From Mariniplasma anaerobium (GTDB taxonomy: Bacteria; Bacillota_I; Bacilli_A; Acholeplasmatales; Acholeplasmataceae): a stretch of DNA of 64,000 nt. The stretch is from contig NZ_AP024412.1 in NCBI RefSeq assembly GCF_016865445.1, positions 682,001 through 746,000 of the forward strand, read 5' to 3'. This document shows, piece by piece, positions 26,624-35,345 of the stretch (positions are counted from its first letter, which is position 1; each line of letters opens with the position of its first letter). A program made the translations under genes and the position numbers. The notes under the pieces were generated by a model. It searched no databases. It was not told the DNA's origin and saw only the letters and a program-made list of their open reading frames with translations.

Positions 26624-27367
26624 ATGTGCGAGGTATTAGGTGTAGGACTTAAAAACTATTATAAATATAGAGGTGTATTGGATCCTGACTATAAAGTATA
26701 TCGTCTAGTCAAAGAGGTATTTGATAGCAGCAAGAAAACATATGGATATAGACGCATAGCTGATGAAATACGCGATTGTAAAGGTATTATCATCAACTAT
26801 AAGAAAGTCCTTAGAATCATGCGCAAGTATGGAATTCAAGCTCAATACATTAGAAATATCAAACCTAATTACAGTAAGAAATGCATAGAAGAAAATATCA
26901 AGGATGATTTATTAAAAAGAAAGTTTAATCAAAGAGGATGGGTCACAGATATAACATACCTTATCTTTGGAAGTAAAAGGGCATATTTATCTACGATATT
27001 GGATTTAAAAACTAGAAAAGTAGTCTCACATATCATCAGTTCTAGAAATGATAACAAGCTCGTTATGGATACATTAAATCTAGCAATCAGTAAAACAAAA
27101 GATCTAAACGGACTCATTATCCATTCAGATCAAGGGTCTCCGTATGTTTCAACAGAATATAGAATTATCTGCGAATCTAATGGTATACTCATTTCCATGT
27201 CAAGAAGGGGTACACCATTAGACAACGCAGTGATTGAGAGTTTCCATTCAATACTAAAAAAAGAAACTCTGTACAATAATGATATCAAAAATTTAAAAGA
27301 ATATATACAATTAGTGGAAGAATGGATAGAATTTTATAACACCACAAGGAGAAAACAAAAAAAGTAG
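26624..27367 (+). CDS. IS3-family transposase OrfB (DDE integrase core)
   Basis: From the ATG this is 247 residues, but the frame is open back to the A-run at 26574, so the true product is probably the OrfAB fusion. It shows TYGYRRIADEI (HTH_21-like), then the rve core: DITYLIFGSKRAYLS (first Asp), IIHSDQGSPYVS (second Asp) and GTPLDNAVIESFHSILKKE (Glu). The C-terminus ends at FYNTTRRKQKK, about 15-20 residues short of the usual YN..R....L..P..Y tail, with the stop at the edge of the right inverted repeat. Activity therefore needs testing. Confidence 0.9.
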   Translation: MCEVLGVGLKNYYKYRGVLDPDYKVYRLVKEVFDSSKKTYGYRRIADEIRDCKGIIINYKKVLRIMRKYGIQAQYIRNIKPNYSKKCIEENIKDDLLKRKFNQRGWVTDITYLIFGSKRAYLSTILDLKTRKVVSHIISSRNDNKLVMDTLNLAISKTKDLNGLIIHSDQGSPYVSTEYRIICESNGILISMSRRGTPLDNAVIESFHSILKKETLYNNDIKNLKEYIQLVEEWIEFYNTTRRKQKK

Positions 27368-27397
27368 ACCCTTTTTTATTAGTGTCTACTTTTTGGG
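27359..27397 (+). terminator. Hairpin inside the IS right end, probable transposase terminator
   Basis: AAAAAGTAGAC (27359-27369) pairs perfectly with GTCTACTTTTT (27384-27394). It overlaps the orfB stop codon and the inverted repeat. Confidence 0.6.
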
Positions 27398-27407
27398 GTC
27401 CACTTCA
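27369..27407. repeat. Right terminal inverted repeat of the IS
   Basis: It reads inward TGAAGTGGACCCC then AGTAGACACTAA. The outermost bases are TCA, matching the TGA of the left end. Confidence 0.85.
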
Positions 27408-27411
27408 TATC

Positions 27412-27423
27412 GCTTCTTTTTTT
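27412..27423 (+). terminator. Right arm and T tail of the split GH30 terminator
   Basis: GCTTCTTTTTTT is the partner of 26157-26166; it is no longer adjacent because of the IS. Confidence 0.7.
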
Positions 27424-27453
27424 GTAAGCGTTTCACTTTTTTTAATAAAAGAC

Positions 27454-27481
27454 TTTACTTTTAAATAAAATCTATTATAAT
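27454..27481 (+). promoter_or_regulatory. Promoter of the GH94 phosphorylase operon
   Basis: TTTACT and TATAAT are separated by 16 bp. The start of transcription is expected near 27488, right at the operator. Confidence 0.65.
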
Positions 27482-27489
27482 GGAATTAG

Positions 27490-27501
27490 GAAACCGATTT
27501 C
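27490..27501. promoter_or_regulatory. LacI-type operator at the GH94 promoter
   Basis: GAAACCGATTTC is identical to the site at 32262-32273 and fits the LacI-family pattern with a central CG. It lies just after the -10 box, where a bound repressor would block transcription. The LacI gene at 31138 is in this same operon, so autoregulation is likely. Confidence 0.75.
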
Positions 27502-27514
27502 TTGAGGTGGCAAA

Positions 27515-30022
27515 ATGATTATTAAAAAGCATATAGAAAGCAATAAAAACACTGGATATTATTTTCCTATGTTTAACTTAAAAGGGTTTAGATCATCAAT
27601 TACGCCCTTTTTTGGTGGAGATGTAAAGACTGATCTTCATCATTATGCAACAGAACCTACATCAGAATTGGGTTTATTTGAACATACGCAATCGAGAAAT
27701 GTCATTTTTGATATTGATCATAATTTATATTTTTTAAATGGACAAACACAATTACAACAAAATGATAGCATTGATTATGAAGTAGGACCTTTATATCAAA
27801 AAGTAAATAGACATAATAAACTTCATGATATATCAACAACTTCTTTTGTTTTATTAAATGAAATGGCAGAAGTACATGAAATAGTATATACAAATAAAAC
27901 AAAAAAAGACCAGCATATAAAAGTTACTACTGCAACACCGATGTATGCAAGAAGTGTTGATAATTTGCATGATCATCGACATGTAACATCTTTATTAAAC
28001 ACAATTGATGTTTTAAATGGTGCAATTAAAGTTAAACCGACACTTTCATTTGATGAAAGAGGTCATCAAGTTAACGATACGACTTACTATTTTATTGCGT
28101 CAAGTGATGATATGCATATTAAAGGCTACATTCCTACTCAAGAAGATTATTTAAACCAGGGTTCATTCCATTTTCCAAAAGGCTTGGATAAATTAAAAGA
28201 ACAAGGATATCACATAGATGGTTATGAAGCAATGGGCGGCATAGCATTTGATGGCATTATAATTAAACCAAATGAATCTGTAACATTTTATATGGCTATA
28301 GCTATTCAAAAAGAAGATATGGATATAAATCAGTTTAGAAAAACATATTTATCAACATCAGGGTTTCATAAGGCTTTAGATGAAGTAATAGCTTTTTTTG
28401 AAACATATTTAAGTCAATTGAAGTTTGAAATCGATACTGATGAAACATCAAAACAATTAAATTGGGTATCATTACAACCATTACTTAGAAGATATTATGG
28501 GAATTCATTCATGCCACATCATGATTATGGTAAAGGTGGACGCGGATGGCGTGATTTATGGCAAGATTTACTCGCATTAATTATGATGAATGATGATAGT
28601 GTTTATGAACTATTGTATAGTAATTTCCAAGGCGTTAGAATTGATGGTTCTAATGCGACAATTATTGGAGATCAACCAGGTGAATTTAAGGCGGATCGTA
28701 ATCAAATAACAAGAGTTTGGTCTGATCATGGAGTTTGGCCATTAATCACAACTAAACTTTACATTGATGAAACAGGGGATGTTGACTTTTTATTGAAAGA
28801 ACAATCATATTTTTCTGATCAGTTCACACATTATACTAGACAAATTAAAAAGATTAATGAACAAAATATATTAATTGATGAAAATAACAAAATATATAAG
28901 GGCTCAATTTTAGAACATCTACTTATTGAAAACCTAGTGGGTTTTCATAATATCGGAAAACATGGATTCACTAGACTAGAAGATGCTGATTGGAATGATG
29001 GATTAGATATGGCACATGAAAATGGTGAAACGATTGCGTTTACACACATGTATGCTGAAAATTTAAGTATTTTAGCGCATTTGCTAAAATCTACAAATTT
29101 AAAATCTATAAATTTATTAGACGATATCGAGGTTTTATTAACCAAAAACGCAAATTTACAAACTTATTTTGATAGAGTATCTCAATTTAAAGGCAACAAG
29201 GTATCTTTTAATATAAATTATCTTTTTGAAAGATTAATGAAACTATCAGAAGATAAGAAAAAATTTATTAATGATAATGCATATGAAGAAAATAAATATC
29301 AAAGTTATTATGATAAAAACGGAGAATTATTAGATGATAAAACTTCAATTGCTTTAACAGGTCAAGCAATGGCACTCATAGCACACACTCCAACTCAGGA
29401 ACAAGCTCAAAAAATAGCTTTTCACACAAAAGAAAAGCTTTTCGATACAAGTGTTGGTGGATATCATTTAAATACAAATTATCAAAAAGTATTAACTAAT
29501 ATGGGTAGAGCATTTGGATTTGCATATAATCATAAAGAAAATGGAGCAGTATTCGCTCATATGGCTATGATGTATGCTTATGGGTTATATGAATATAATT
29601 TAGTTGATGAAGCAAGACAAGCAACATTTCAACTATTAAAGCAAGCTCAAAAAGAAGACTCTCAAGTATTAGCTGGCATACCTGAATATTTTTCTGATAA
29701 AGGTCACGGAAAGTATTCATATCTTACTGGATCAGCTAGTTGGTTATTACTATTACTTAGAAAACAAATATTTGGACTCGAATTTAATTTAGGAAAATTA
29801 ACACTTAATCCGAAATTGACAAAAGAAGATTTCATAAATCAAAGTGCATCAATAGTAACAAATATATTTGGTAAAACAGTCAAAATAACATATCACAATC
29901 CGAAAAATTTAGATTATGGTCAATATAAAATTAAAGATATATTTATAAATGATAAAGAAGTACACATGCCTATTACAAAAATTAATGGAAGTATAGAGGT
30001 GCATCTAGATGAAATTGTATGA
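27515..30022 (+). CDS. GH94-family phosphorylase, probably laminaribiose phosphorylase
   Basis: This 835-residue cytoplasmic protein has the GH94 architecture: an N-terminal beta-sandwich with FNLKGFRSSITPFFGGDV, then an (alpha/alpha)6 barrel with GGRGWRDLWQDLLALI and the DWND motif (492-495) that holds the general-acid Asp. GH94 enzymes split beta-glucosides with phosphate to give a sugar-1-phosphate, saving ATP. A GH94 laminaribiose phosphorylase is known from Acholeplasma laidlawii. The neighbouring GH16 genes support a beta-1,3 substrate here. Cellobiose remains possible. The gene overlaps the cupin gene by 14 nt. Confidence 0.85.
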   Translation: MIIKKHIESNKNTGYYFPMFNLKGFRSSITPFFGGDVKTDLHHYATEPTSELGLFEHTQSRNVIFDIDHNLYFLNGQTQLQQNDSIDYEVGPLYQKVNRHNKLHDISTTSFVLLNEMAEVHEIVYTNKTKKDQHIKVTTATPMYARSVDNLHDHRHVTSLLNTIDVLNGAIKVKPTLSFDERGHQVNDTTYYFIASSDDMHIKGYIPTQEDYLNQGSFHFPKGLDKLKEQGYHIDGYEAMGGIAFDGIIIKPNESVTFYMAIAIQKEDMDINQFRKTYLSTSGFHKALDEVIAFFETYLSQLKFEIDTDETSKQLNWVSLQPLLRRYYGNSFMPHHDYGKGGRGWRDLWQDLLALIMMNDDSVYELLYSNFQGVRIDGSNATIIGDQPGEFKADRNQITRVWSDHGVWPLITTKLYIDETGDVDFLLKEQSYFSDQFTHYTRQIKKINEQNILIDENNKIYKGSILEHLLIENLVGFHNIGKHGFTRLEDADWNDGLDMAHENGETIAFTHMYAENLSILAHLLKSTNLKSINLLDDIEVLLTKNANLQTYFDRVSQFKGNKVSFNINYLFERLMKLSEDKKKFINDNAYEENKYQSYYDKNGELLDDKTSIALTGQAMALIAHTPTQEQAQKIAFHTKEKLFDTSVGGYHLNTNYQKVLTNMGRAFGFAYNHKENGAVFAHMAMMYAYGLYEYNLVDEARQATFQLLKQAQKEDSQVLAGIPEYFSDKGHGKYSYLTGSASWLLLLLRKQIFGLEFNLGKLTLNPKLTKEDFINQSASIVTNIFGKTVKITYHNPKNLDYGQYKIKDIFINDKEVHMPITKINGSIEVHLDEIV

Positions 30023-30416
30023 TACTTATGATTTATTAGGAATTGGATATCAAAAAATATTTAACTTTCAATCCTGGAGAATTGCTAAATTAAATTATAT
30101 TAAAGAACTTGACATCCAAAATCTTAATTTTATTGAATGTCATCATGAAACTGATGAAATATTCGTATTAATTCAAGGAAAATGTGATATGTTTATATTA
30201 AAAGAAGATTCCCCAAAAACATTTGAACACTTTTCCTTAGAAACACAAAAAATATATCGTATACCTAAAGGTGTTTATCACGCTCATGCTCTTTCTAAAG
30301 ACGCACAGATACTTATTATTGAAGAAGACGATACATGTGATGGTAATTCTCATCGTGTCTATCTAAACGAGCAAGAAATTAAAAACTTACAATTATCAAC
30401 ATGTGGAGGTAATTGA
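30009..30416 (+). CDS. Small cupin-domain protein
   Basis: This 135-residue single cupin has FIECHHETDEIFVLIQGKCDMF (first cupin motif with His/His/Glu) and IPKGVYHAHAL (second motif with His), so a metal site is likely preserved. It is translationally coupled between the phosphorylase and the GH16 gene. Possible roles are a sugar epimerase/isomerase or a ligand-binding accessory. The function is not known. Confidence 0.82.
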   Translation: MKLYDTYDLLGIGYQKIFNFQSWRIAKLNYIKELDIQNLNFIECHHETDEIFVLIQGKCDMFILKEDSPKTFEHFSLETQKIYRIPKGVYHAHALSKDAQILIIEEDDTCDGNSHRVYLNEQEIKNLQLSTCGGN

Positions 30417-31141
30417 TGAATTACAAACTAGTATGGCAAGATTTATTTGATCAAGATAAATTAGATTTAAACACATGGAATATTGTAACGGGTGGCAATG
30501 GATTTGGAAATAATGAAGATCAATATTATACAAGTCAAGAAAAGAATCTATTTATTAAAGATCAAACATTGCATATAGTTGCATATAAAGAAGCGTATAA
30601 GCAAAGAAATTACACTTCAGCTAAAATCTCTACAAAAAATAAAAAGCTTATTAAATATGGACGCATTGATGTATTAGCTCATGTACCTAGAGGTATGGGG
30701 ACTTGGCCAGCAATTTGGTTACTAGGTGAAAATATTAATGAAAGTGGTTGGCCATTATGCGGTGAAATAGATATGATGGAACATGTAGGAAATCACGAAG
30801 GATTCTTTCATTATTCTCTTCACTCAAAGACATTTAATCATAACAAACGCAATCAACCTACATACATTTATGAAGATCAAAAATTGCTTGATGGATTTCA
30901 TTTATATCGTCTTGATTGGGAAGAAGATAAAATCTCATTTTATGTAGATGACAAGCATATGGCGACATTTAAAAAACCTCAAGATGCAACCGTCGAACAA
31001 TGGCCATTTGATCAATCTTTCTATTTTATTTTAAATCTTGCGATTGGTGGTAGTTGGGGAGGATATATTGATGATTCAATGTTTCCTGTTGCATTTAAGA
31101 TTAAGCACGTTAAAGTATACGAAAGAAGTGATGAAAATTGA
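30416..31141 (+). CDS. Cytoplasmic GH16 beta-1,3-glucanase (laminarinase-like)
   Basis: This 241-residue GH16 enzyme has TWPAIWLLG and the catalytic motif GEIDMMEH (Glu117 nucleophile, Asp119, Glu122 acid/base); the extra Met is the beta-bulge type of laminarinases. It has no signal peptide, so it should act on imported oligosaccharides. The ATG at 30416 overlaps the cupin stop, with GGAGGT 5 nt upstream. The secreted relative at 50650 shares the same core. Confidence 0.9.
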   Translation: MNYKLVWQDLFDQDKLDLNTWNIVTGGNGFGNNEDQYYTSQEKNLFIKDQTLHIVAYKEAYKQRNYTSAKISTKNKKLIKYGRIDVLAHVPRGMGTWPAIWLLGENINESGWPLCGEIDMMEHVGNHEGFFHYSLHSKTFNHNKRNQPTYIYEDQKLLDGFHLYRLDWEEDKISFYVDDKHMATFKKPQDATVEQWPFDQSFYFILNLAIGGSWGGYIDDSMFPVAFKIKHVKVYERSDEN

Positions 31142-32160
31142 ACAAGAAAAGAACAATTTATAATATCGCAAAAGAACTAGATTTAGCTCCTGGAACGATT
31201 TCAAAAGTAATTAATAATACTGGAAATGTTTCTGATTCAACTAGAAAAAGAGTACTAGCGTATATAAAAAAAGTAGGATATGTACCTAATAATTCAGCTA
31301 GAATGCTTAAGTCTAAAAGAACTTATACAGTAGGTATTGTATTTACTGAAGAATCTGATGTAGGATTAGAACATTCATTCTTTTCTAGTATTTTGCAACA
31401 TTTTAAAACATTTGTTGAAGTACAAGGATATGAACTTAGTTTTATTGTTAAAAAACTAGGACAACATGAATTATCATATTACGAATGGTGTATGAATAAA
31501 CGTGTAGATGGCGTTTATATCGTTGTTGGTAACTATGATGATAAGGGGTTATATGAACTTGTTGAAAGTTCTATACCAGCCGTATCAACAGATATGTTAC
31601 TTCCAAAACTTCATACTGTAATCAGCGATAATGATCAAGGCGTTAAACTGATATTTGATTATATAAAAGAAGAGTTGAAGCTTAAAAATATTGCATACAT
31701 ATCTGGACCTAAATCTTCTAAAGCCTTTAATGAACGTGTAGATGCTTATCATAAATACACACAAGAATACCAGTTGAATCAAACATCAGAAGTCATCTAC
31801 GCAGATAGCTTTGGATTTACAAGTGGATATAATGCCGTATACAAGTTATTAAAAAAACCTGAACAAAAACCTGAACTTATTATGGTTGCTAGTGATGATA
31901 TTGCACTAGGGGTTTTAAAAGGTTTATCTGATATGCATATTAAAGTACCAGAGGACATCCAAGTTGTTGGCTTTGATGATATTGCATTTTCTAAGCATTT
32001 TACCCCATCGCTTACAACAATAAGACAAGATAGAAAATTGTTAGGCCAAACCGCAGCTAGACTTTTAATTGAACTTATGGACAACCCAAACAAGGATGTT
32101 TCTGAGATTGTAAAATTACCAGTTGAATTAGTCATCAGAGAGTCTACAAGAAAAAAATAA
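31138..32160 (+). CDS. LacI-family transcriptional regulator of the beta-glucan locus
   Basis: This 340-residue protein has an N-terminal LacI HTH (TIYNIAKELDLAPGTISKVINNTGNVSDSTRKRV) and hinge (NNSARMLKS), then a periplasmic-binding-like sensor (about 60-335) with DIQVVGFDDIAFSKHFTPSLTTIRQ. It starts with a TTG overlapping the stop of the GH16 gene. Its likely targets are the GAAACCGATTTC-type operators at 27490 and 32172-32273. The ligand is probably a laminari-oligosaccharide or glucose derivative (inference). Confidence 0.92.
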   Translation: MNKKRTIYNIAKELDLAPGTISKVINNTGNVSDSTRKRVLAYIKKVGYVPNNSARMLKSKRTYTVGIVFTEESDVGLEHSFFSSILQHFKTFVEVQGYELSFIVKKLGQHELSYYEWCMNKRVDGVYIVVGNYDDKGLYELVESSIPAVSTDMLLPKLHTVISDNDQGVKLIFDYIKEELKLKNIAYISGPKSSKAFNERVDAYHKYTQEYQLNQTSEVIYADSFGFTSGYNAVYKLLKKPEQKPELIMVASDDIALGVLKGLSDMHIKVPEDIQVVGFDDIAFSKHFTPSLTTIRQDRKLLGQTAARLLIELMDNPNKDVSEIVKLPVELVIRESTRKK

Positions 32161-32169
32161 ATTTTTATA

Positions 32170-32198
32170 TTGAAAACGGTTTCTTTATATGTTATGAT
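32170..32198 (+). promoter_or_regulatory. Promoter of the large phosphorylase-transport operon
   Basis: TTGAAA and TATGAT are spaced by exactly 17 bp. The predicted start is near 32205. Operator copies lie inside the promoter and downstream. Confidence 0.7.
32172..32183. promoter_or_regulatory. LacI-type operator 1 (inside promoter)
   Basis: GAAAACGGTTTC overlaps the -35 box and spacer. Confidence 0.7.
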
Positions 32199-32216
32199 AT
32201 AAATATAATGAAAAAA

Positions 32217-32228
32217 GAAATCGGTTTC
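32217..32228. promoter_or_regulatory. LacI-type operator 2
   Basis: GAAATCGGTTTC lies 45 bp from operator 1, twice the 22.5-bp spacing of the following sites. Confidence 0.72.
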
Positions 32229-32238
32229 CTAAAAAGGC

Positions 32239-32250
32239 GGAACCGGTCTC
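32239..32250. promoter_or_regulatory. LacI-type operator 3 (diverged)
   Basis: GGAACCGGTCTC lies 22 bp after operator 2. It has the central CCGG but weaker arms. Confidence 0.6.
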
Positions 32251-32261
32251 CTTTAAAAAAA

Positions 32262-32273
32262 GAAACCGATTTC
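32262..32273. promoter_or_regulatory. LacI-type operator 4
   Basis: GAAACCGATTTC lies 23 bp after operator 3 and is identical to the site at 27490-27501. Confidence 0.75.
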
Positions 32274-32291
32274 CTTAAAAAGGAGAGAAAT

Positions 32292-35200
32292 ATGGAAAAT
32301 TATCATTTCAAACTTAATAATTATCAAAAGCAAAAACCATTTTCTAGCTTTTTAAGTGGGGTCTCTGGATTAAAAGGTATCCCTTTATGGGCTTTTTATG
32401 TCAATAGAGGTCAACTTATCTCATCTTTTGGTATTAGAAATAAAGATGGCGCAATCATGGAGTTCTTTCCAGCTAATGCAGCTTATCATTATGTATCTAG
32501 AATTGGATTTAGAACATTCATAAAGATTGATAACAAAGTTTATGAATGTTTTAAAGAGCAAGGTGAATATCAAACATTAGATGTTTATCAAGATCGAGTA
32601 TCTATAACACAAAACTTAGAAGAAGAAAAAATTTCAATAAAGATTACCTATTTCACACTTCCTAATGAAAGAATGGCAGCTTTAGTTAGAAAAGTTGAAA
32701 TCATAAATCACAGTAATGATGAAAGACAAATTGAAATTGTTGATGGATTGGCACAGATTTTACCAACAGGTGTTGATTATGGAGGATATAAAGCCATTTC
32801 AAATTTATTACAAAGTTGGATGCAAACCAAAAACAAAGAAGAGTATGTGTTTTATACTTTAAGGGGTTCAACCGGAGATGAAGCAGAAGTAAGTGAAATC
32901 AGCGAAGGTAACTTCGTGCACTCAAGATCGAGTATAAAACCCACTTACATTTACGATTATAAGGCTTTATTTTTAGAAGATACATCATTAGAAATACCAT
33001 ATGCTTTTATAAATGGTGATATTTTAGAACAAAAACAAACACACGTTAATCAAGTACCAGCAGCAATGGTGCATTACGCTTTTAAATTAAATAAAGAATT
33101 TAAATTTGTATCCATGTTTGGATATAGTGAAACAGAAGATAAATTAGATGAATTTGTTAAAAAGACTAATTTGAACTATTTTTTAAATAAAGAATCTGAA
33201 AATAAACAAATTCATGATGAAATAACGAGCACGATTAAAATGAAAACTAATTTTCCGATTTATGATGCATACTTAAAACAATGTTATCTCGATAATGTAT
33301 TACGCGGTGGTTATCCAATACAAATTGAAGCTAAAGATAAAGATGCTACGTATTATATATATTCAAGAAAACACGGTGATTTAGAGAGAGATTATAATTT
33401 CTTTAATTTAGAGCCAGCTTATTATTCTCAAGGCAATGGTAATTTCAGAGATGTACTTCAAAATAGAAGAAATGACTTAGTATTCTTTCCAAAAATCAAA
33501 GCATTTAATGTATTGATGTTTACATCTTTCATTCAAGATGATGGATATAATCCATTATCTATTGAGGGCATTGAGTTTATATATGAAGGTGATATCAATA
33601 ATCTAGACACAGAACTTATTAAATTTATACAAAATCCATTCACACCTGGAAAACTTCTTATGGTGATTGAAGATCTAAAACTAGATGAGTCATTGTTTAA
33701 AACAATACTTGCTCAAAGTAAAGTCATTTATAAAGCATCATTTGGTGAAGGGTATTGGGAAGATCACTTCACATATCTTCTAGATTTGATTGAAGGTTTT
33801 GAATCTATATATCCAGATTTTGTAGAAGATTTATTATTTAATCAAAAAGTCTCTATTTATCAATCAAATGCTTATGTTGTTCCAAGAAATCAAAAATATG
33901 TAATGACACATAAAAAAACGATTAGACAATTTGGGTCTGTAAAGCATTTAGATGAAATGGATCATTGGTTAAAAGAAAATAAAAAAATTATTGAAATTCC
34001 TGTAATATCAAAATTATTGACACTTGTTTTAAATAAATATGCACATTTAGATCCAAAGGGCATTGGACTTTCATATGAAGGGAATAAACCAGGATGGAAT
34101 GATGCGTGTAATGGTATACCAGGATTATTTGGATCAGGAGTATCTGAAACATTTGAACTTTTAAAGTTAGTTTCTTATTTAAGAAAAAACATTGAAAAAT
34201 ATGGCGATTATGAATTAGATATTTTATCTGACACAAAAGAATTTATAAATAAATTAAATCTGATCAATGAGCAAGATGATTTCAGGCATTGGGATCAAAG
34301 AATGAATGCTCTTGAAGCTTATCGAAAAAATAGACTGACTAGAAACACAAATATTTCTAAAGTGAATTCAAAAGAAATATTTGAGATTACATCTAAAATA
34401 GAAACAGTTTTAGAAAAAGCAGTACATAAAGCAAAAGCGTTAAGTGATATCATTCCAACATATTTAACATATGAAGCAACTTCATATGATGAAATTGTAG
34501 ATGATAACAATCAACAAGTTATTGGAGATTATGGCCTACCTTTAGTTAATGTTCACTCTTTTGAAATGAGAGCATTACCGAGTTTCTTAGAAGGACCTGC
34601 AAGATATCTAAAAAATTTAGCAAAACCAGAAGAAGCAAAATCTATTTATGATAACGTTAAACAATCAGGTTTATATGATAAGAAACATAAATTTTATCAA
34701 ACAAGTGTTTCCTTAGAAGAAGAATCATTTGAAATTGGTAGATTAAAAGCATTTACACCTGGATGGTTAGAGAGAGAATCGAATTTCTTACACATGACGT
34801 ATAAATATTTACTTGGATTATTAAAGTCAGGTTTATATGATACATTCTATGAAGAAATTAAAACAAATTACACATGTTTTATGGATCCTGAAGTTTATGG
34901 AAGGTCACCTATAGAAAATTCGTCATTTATTGTGACTTCTTCAAATCCTGATCCAAAAAAACATGGTCAAGGATTTGTCTCAAGATTATCTGGATCTACA
35001 GCAGAAATGTTATCAATGTTTAGTTACATGTTTTATGGTAAAAATTTATTTAAATATTTAAATGGACAATTGATCTTTGAATTAAATCCAAAATTAAATA
35101 AGGAATTTTTTATAGATCATAAGATTGAAACCACACTTTTTAAGGATATTAAGTTGACTTATCATAATGAATTATTAGTTAACACTTATGATGAAGATGC

Positions 35201-35345
35201 TTATATCGAAAAGATAGTATTAACAACAAAAGATCAAGTTATAAAATTTGATCAATCATTTATTGAAGAAAAATGGGCAAAAGATATTCGTAAGAAAAAT
35301 GTCTTAAAAATAGATGTCTATTATAATAAGGAGGAAAATAAATGA
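32292..35345 (+). CDS. Large beta-glucan phosphorylase, GH149/GH161-like (1,3-beta-oligoglucan phosphorylase)
   Basis: This 1017-residue cytoplasmic protein has the two-part GH94-clan layout. A beta-rich N-terminal region begins around GLKGIPLWAFYVNRGQLISSFGI. The long (alpha/alpha)6 barrel carries GNKPGWNDACNGIPGLFGSG, where Asp604 of WND is the expected general acid. The length and the PGWNDA-NG motif fit 1,3-beta-oligoglucan phosphorylases (GH149 or GH161), which I cannot tell apart by eye. The start is the ATG at 32292 with AAGGAG 7 nt upstream. The in-frame ATG at 32208 would translate the operator array and is rejected. Confidence 0.8.
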   Translation: MENYHFKLNNYQKQKPFSSFLSGVSGLKGIPLWAFYVNRGQLISSFGIRNKDGAIMEFFPANAAYHYVSRIGFRTFIKIDNKVYECFKEQGEYQTLDVYQDRVSITQNLEEEKISIKITYFTLPNERMAALVRKVEIINHSNDERQIEIVDGLAQILPTGVDYGGYKAISNLLQSWMQTKNKEEYVFYTLRGSTGDEAEVSEISEGNFVHSRSSIKPTYIYDYKALFLEDTSLEIPYAFINGDILEQKQTHVNQVPAAMVHYAFKLNKEFKFVSMFGYSETEDKLDEFVKKTNLNYFLNKESENKQIHDEITSTIKMKTNFPIYDAYLKQCYLDNVLRGGYPIQIEAKDKDATYYIYSRKHGDLERDYNFFNLEPAYYSQGNGNFRDVLQNRRNDLVFFPKIKAFNVLMFTSFIQDDGYNPLSIEGIEFIYEGDINNLDTELIKFIQNPFTPGKLLMVIEDLKLDESLFKTILAQSKVIYKASFGEGYWEDHFTYLLDLIEGFESIYPDFVEDLLFNQKVSIYQSNAYVVPRNQKYVMTHKKTIRQFGSVKHLDEMDHWLKENKKIIEIPVISKLLTLVLNKYAHLDPKGIGLSYEGNKPGWNDACNGIPGLFGSGVSETFELLKLVSYLRKNIEKYGDYELDILSDTKEFINKLNLINEQDDFRHWDQRMNALEAYRKNRLTRNTNISKVNSKEIFEITSKIETVLEKAVHKAKALSDIIPTYLTYEATSYDEIVDDNNQQVIGDYGLPLVNVHSFEMRALPSFLEGPARYLKNLAKPEEAKSIYDNVKQSGLYDKKHKFYQTSVSLEEESFEIGRLKAFTPGWLERESNFLHMTYKYLLGLLKSGLYDTFYEEIKTNYTCFMDPEVYGRSPIENSSFIVTSSNPDPKKHGQGFVSRLSGSTAEMLSMFSYMFYGKNLFKYLNGQLIFELNPKLNKEFFIDHKIETTLFKDIKLTYHNELLVNTYDEDAYIEKIVLTTKDQVIKFDQSFIEEKWAKDIRKKNVLKIDVYYNKEENK

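Larger units (their letters stand above)
26171..27407 (+). mobile_element. IS3-family (IS150-like) insertion sequence, 1237 bp
   Basis: The ends are imperfect inverted repeats beginning TGAA: left TGAACTGCTCCCC and right (read inward) TGAAGTGGACCCC, then both AGTAGACA and a further run to AAAAAGGG. A 3-bp target duplication TAT lies at 26168-26170 and 27408-27410. Inside are an HTH orfA and a DDE-type orfB in the -1 frame. The intact ends and duplication point to a fairly recent insertion between the GH30 and GH94 genes. Confidence 0.9.

Noticed and set aside
26298-27367. Transposase as a frameshifted pseudogene
   Set aside because: The orfA/orfB offset of -1 at an A-run is the normal IS3-family arrangement. 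The DDE residues and both ends are intact.
27424-27437. Catabolite-responsive (cre) site TGTAAGCGTTTCAC
   Set aside because: Only the left half fits the cre consensus; the right half is off by one position. It is too weak to list as a site.
30413-31141. Recoding of TGA as tryptophan (mollicute code)
   Set aside because: Many genes end in TGA within ATGA overlaps (for example 31141, 35345, 48663, 60238, 63046), and tryptophan at catalytic positions is encoded by TGG.
32208-32291. N-terminal extension of the large phosphorylase from the upstream in-frame ATG
   Set aside because: The stretch is the operator array and has no ribosome binding site before its ATG. A strong AAGGAG lies 7 nt before the ATG at 32292, where the normal family N-terminus begins.
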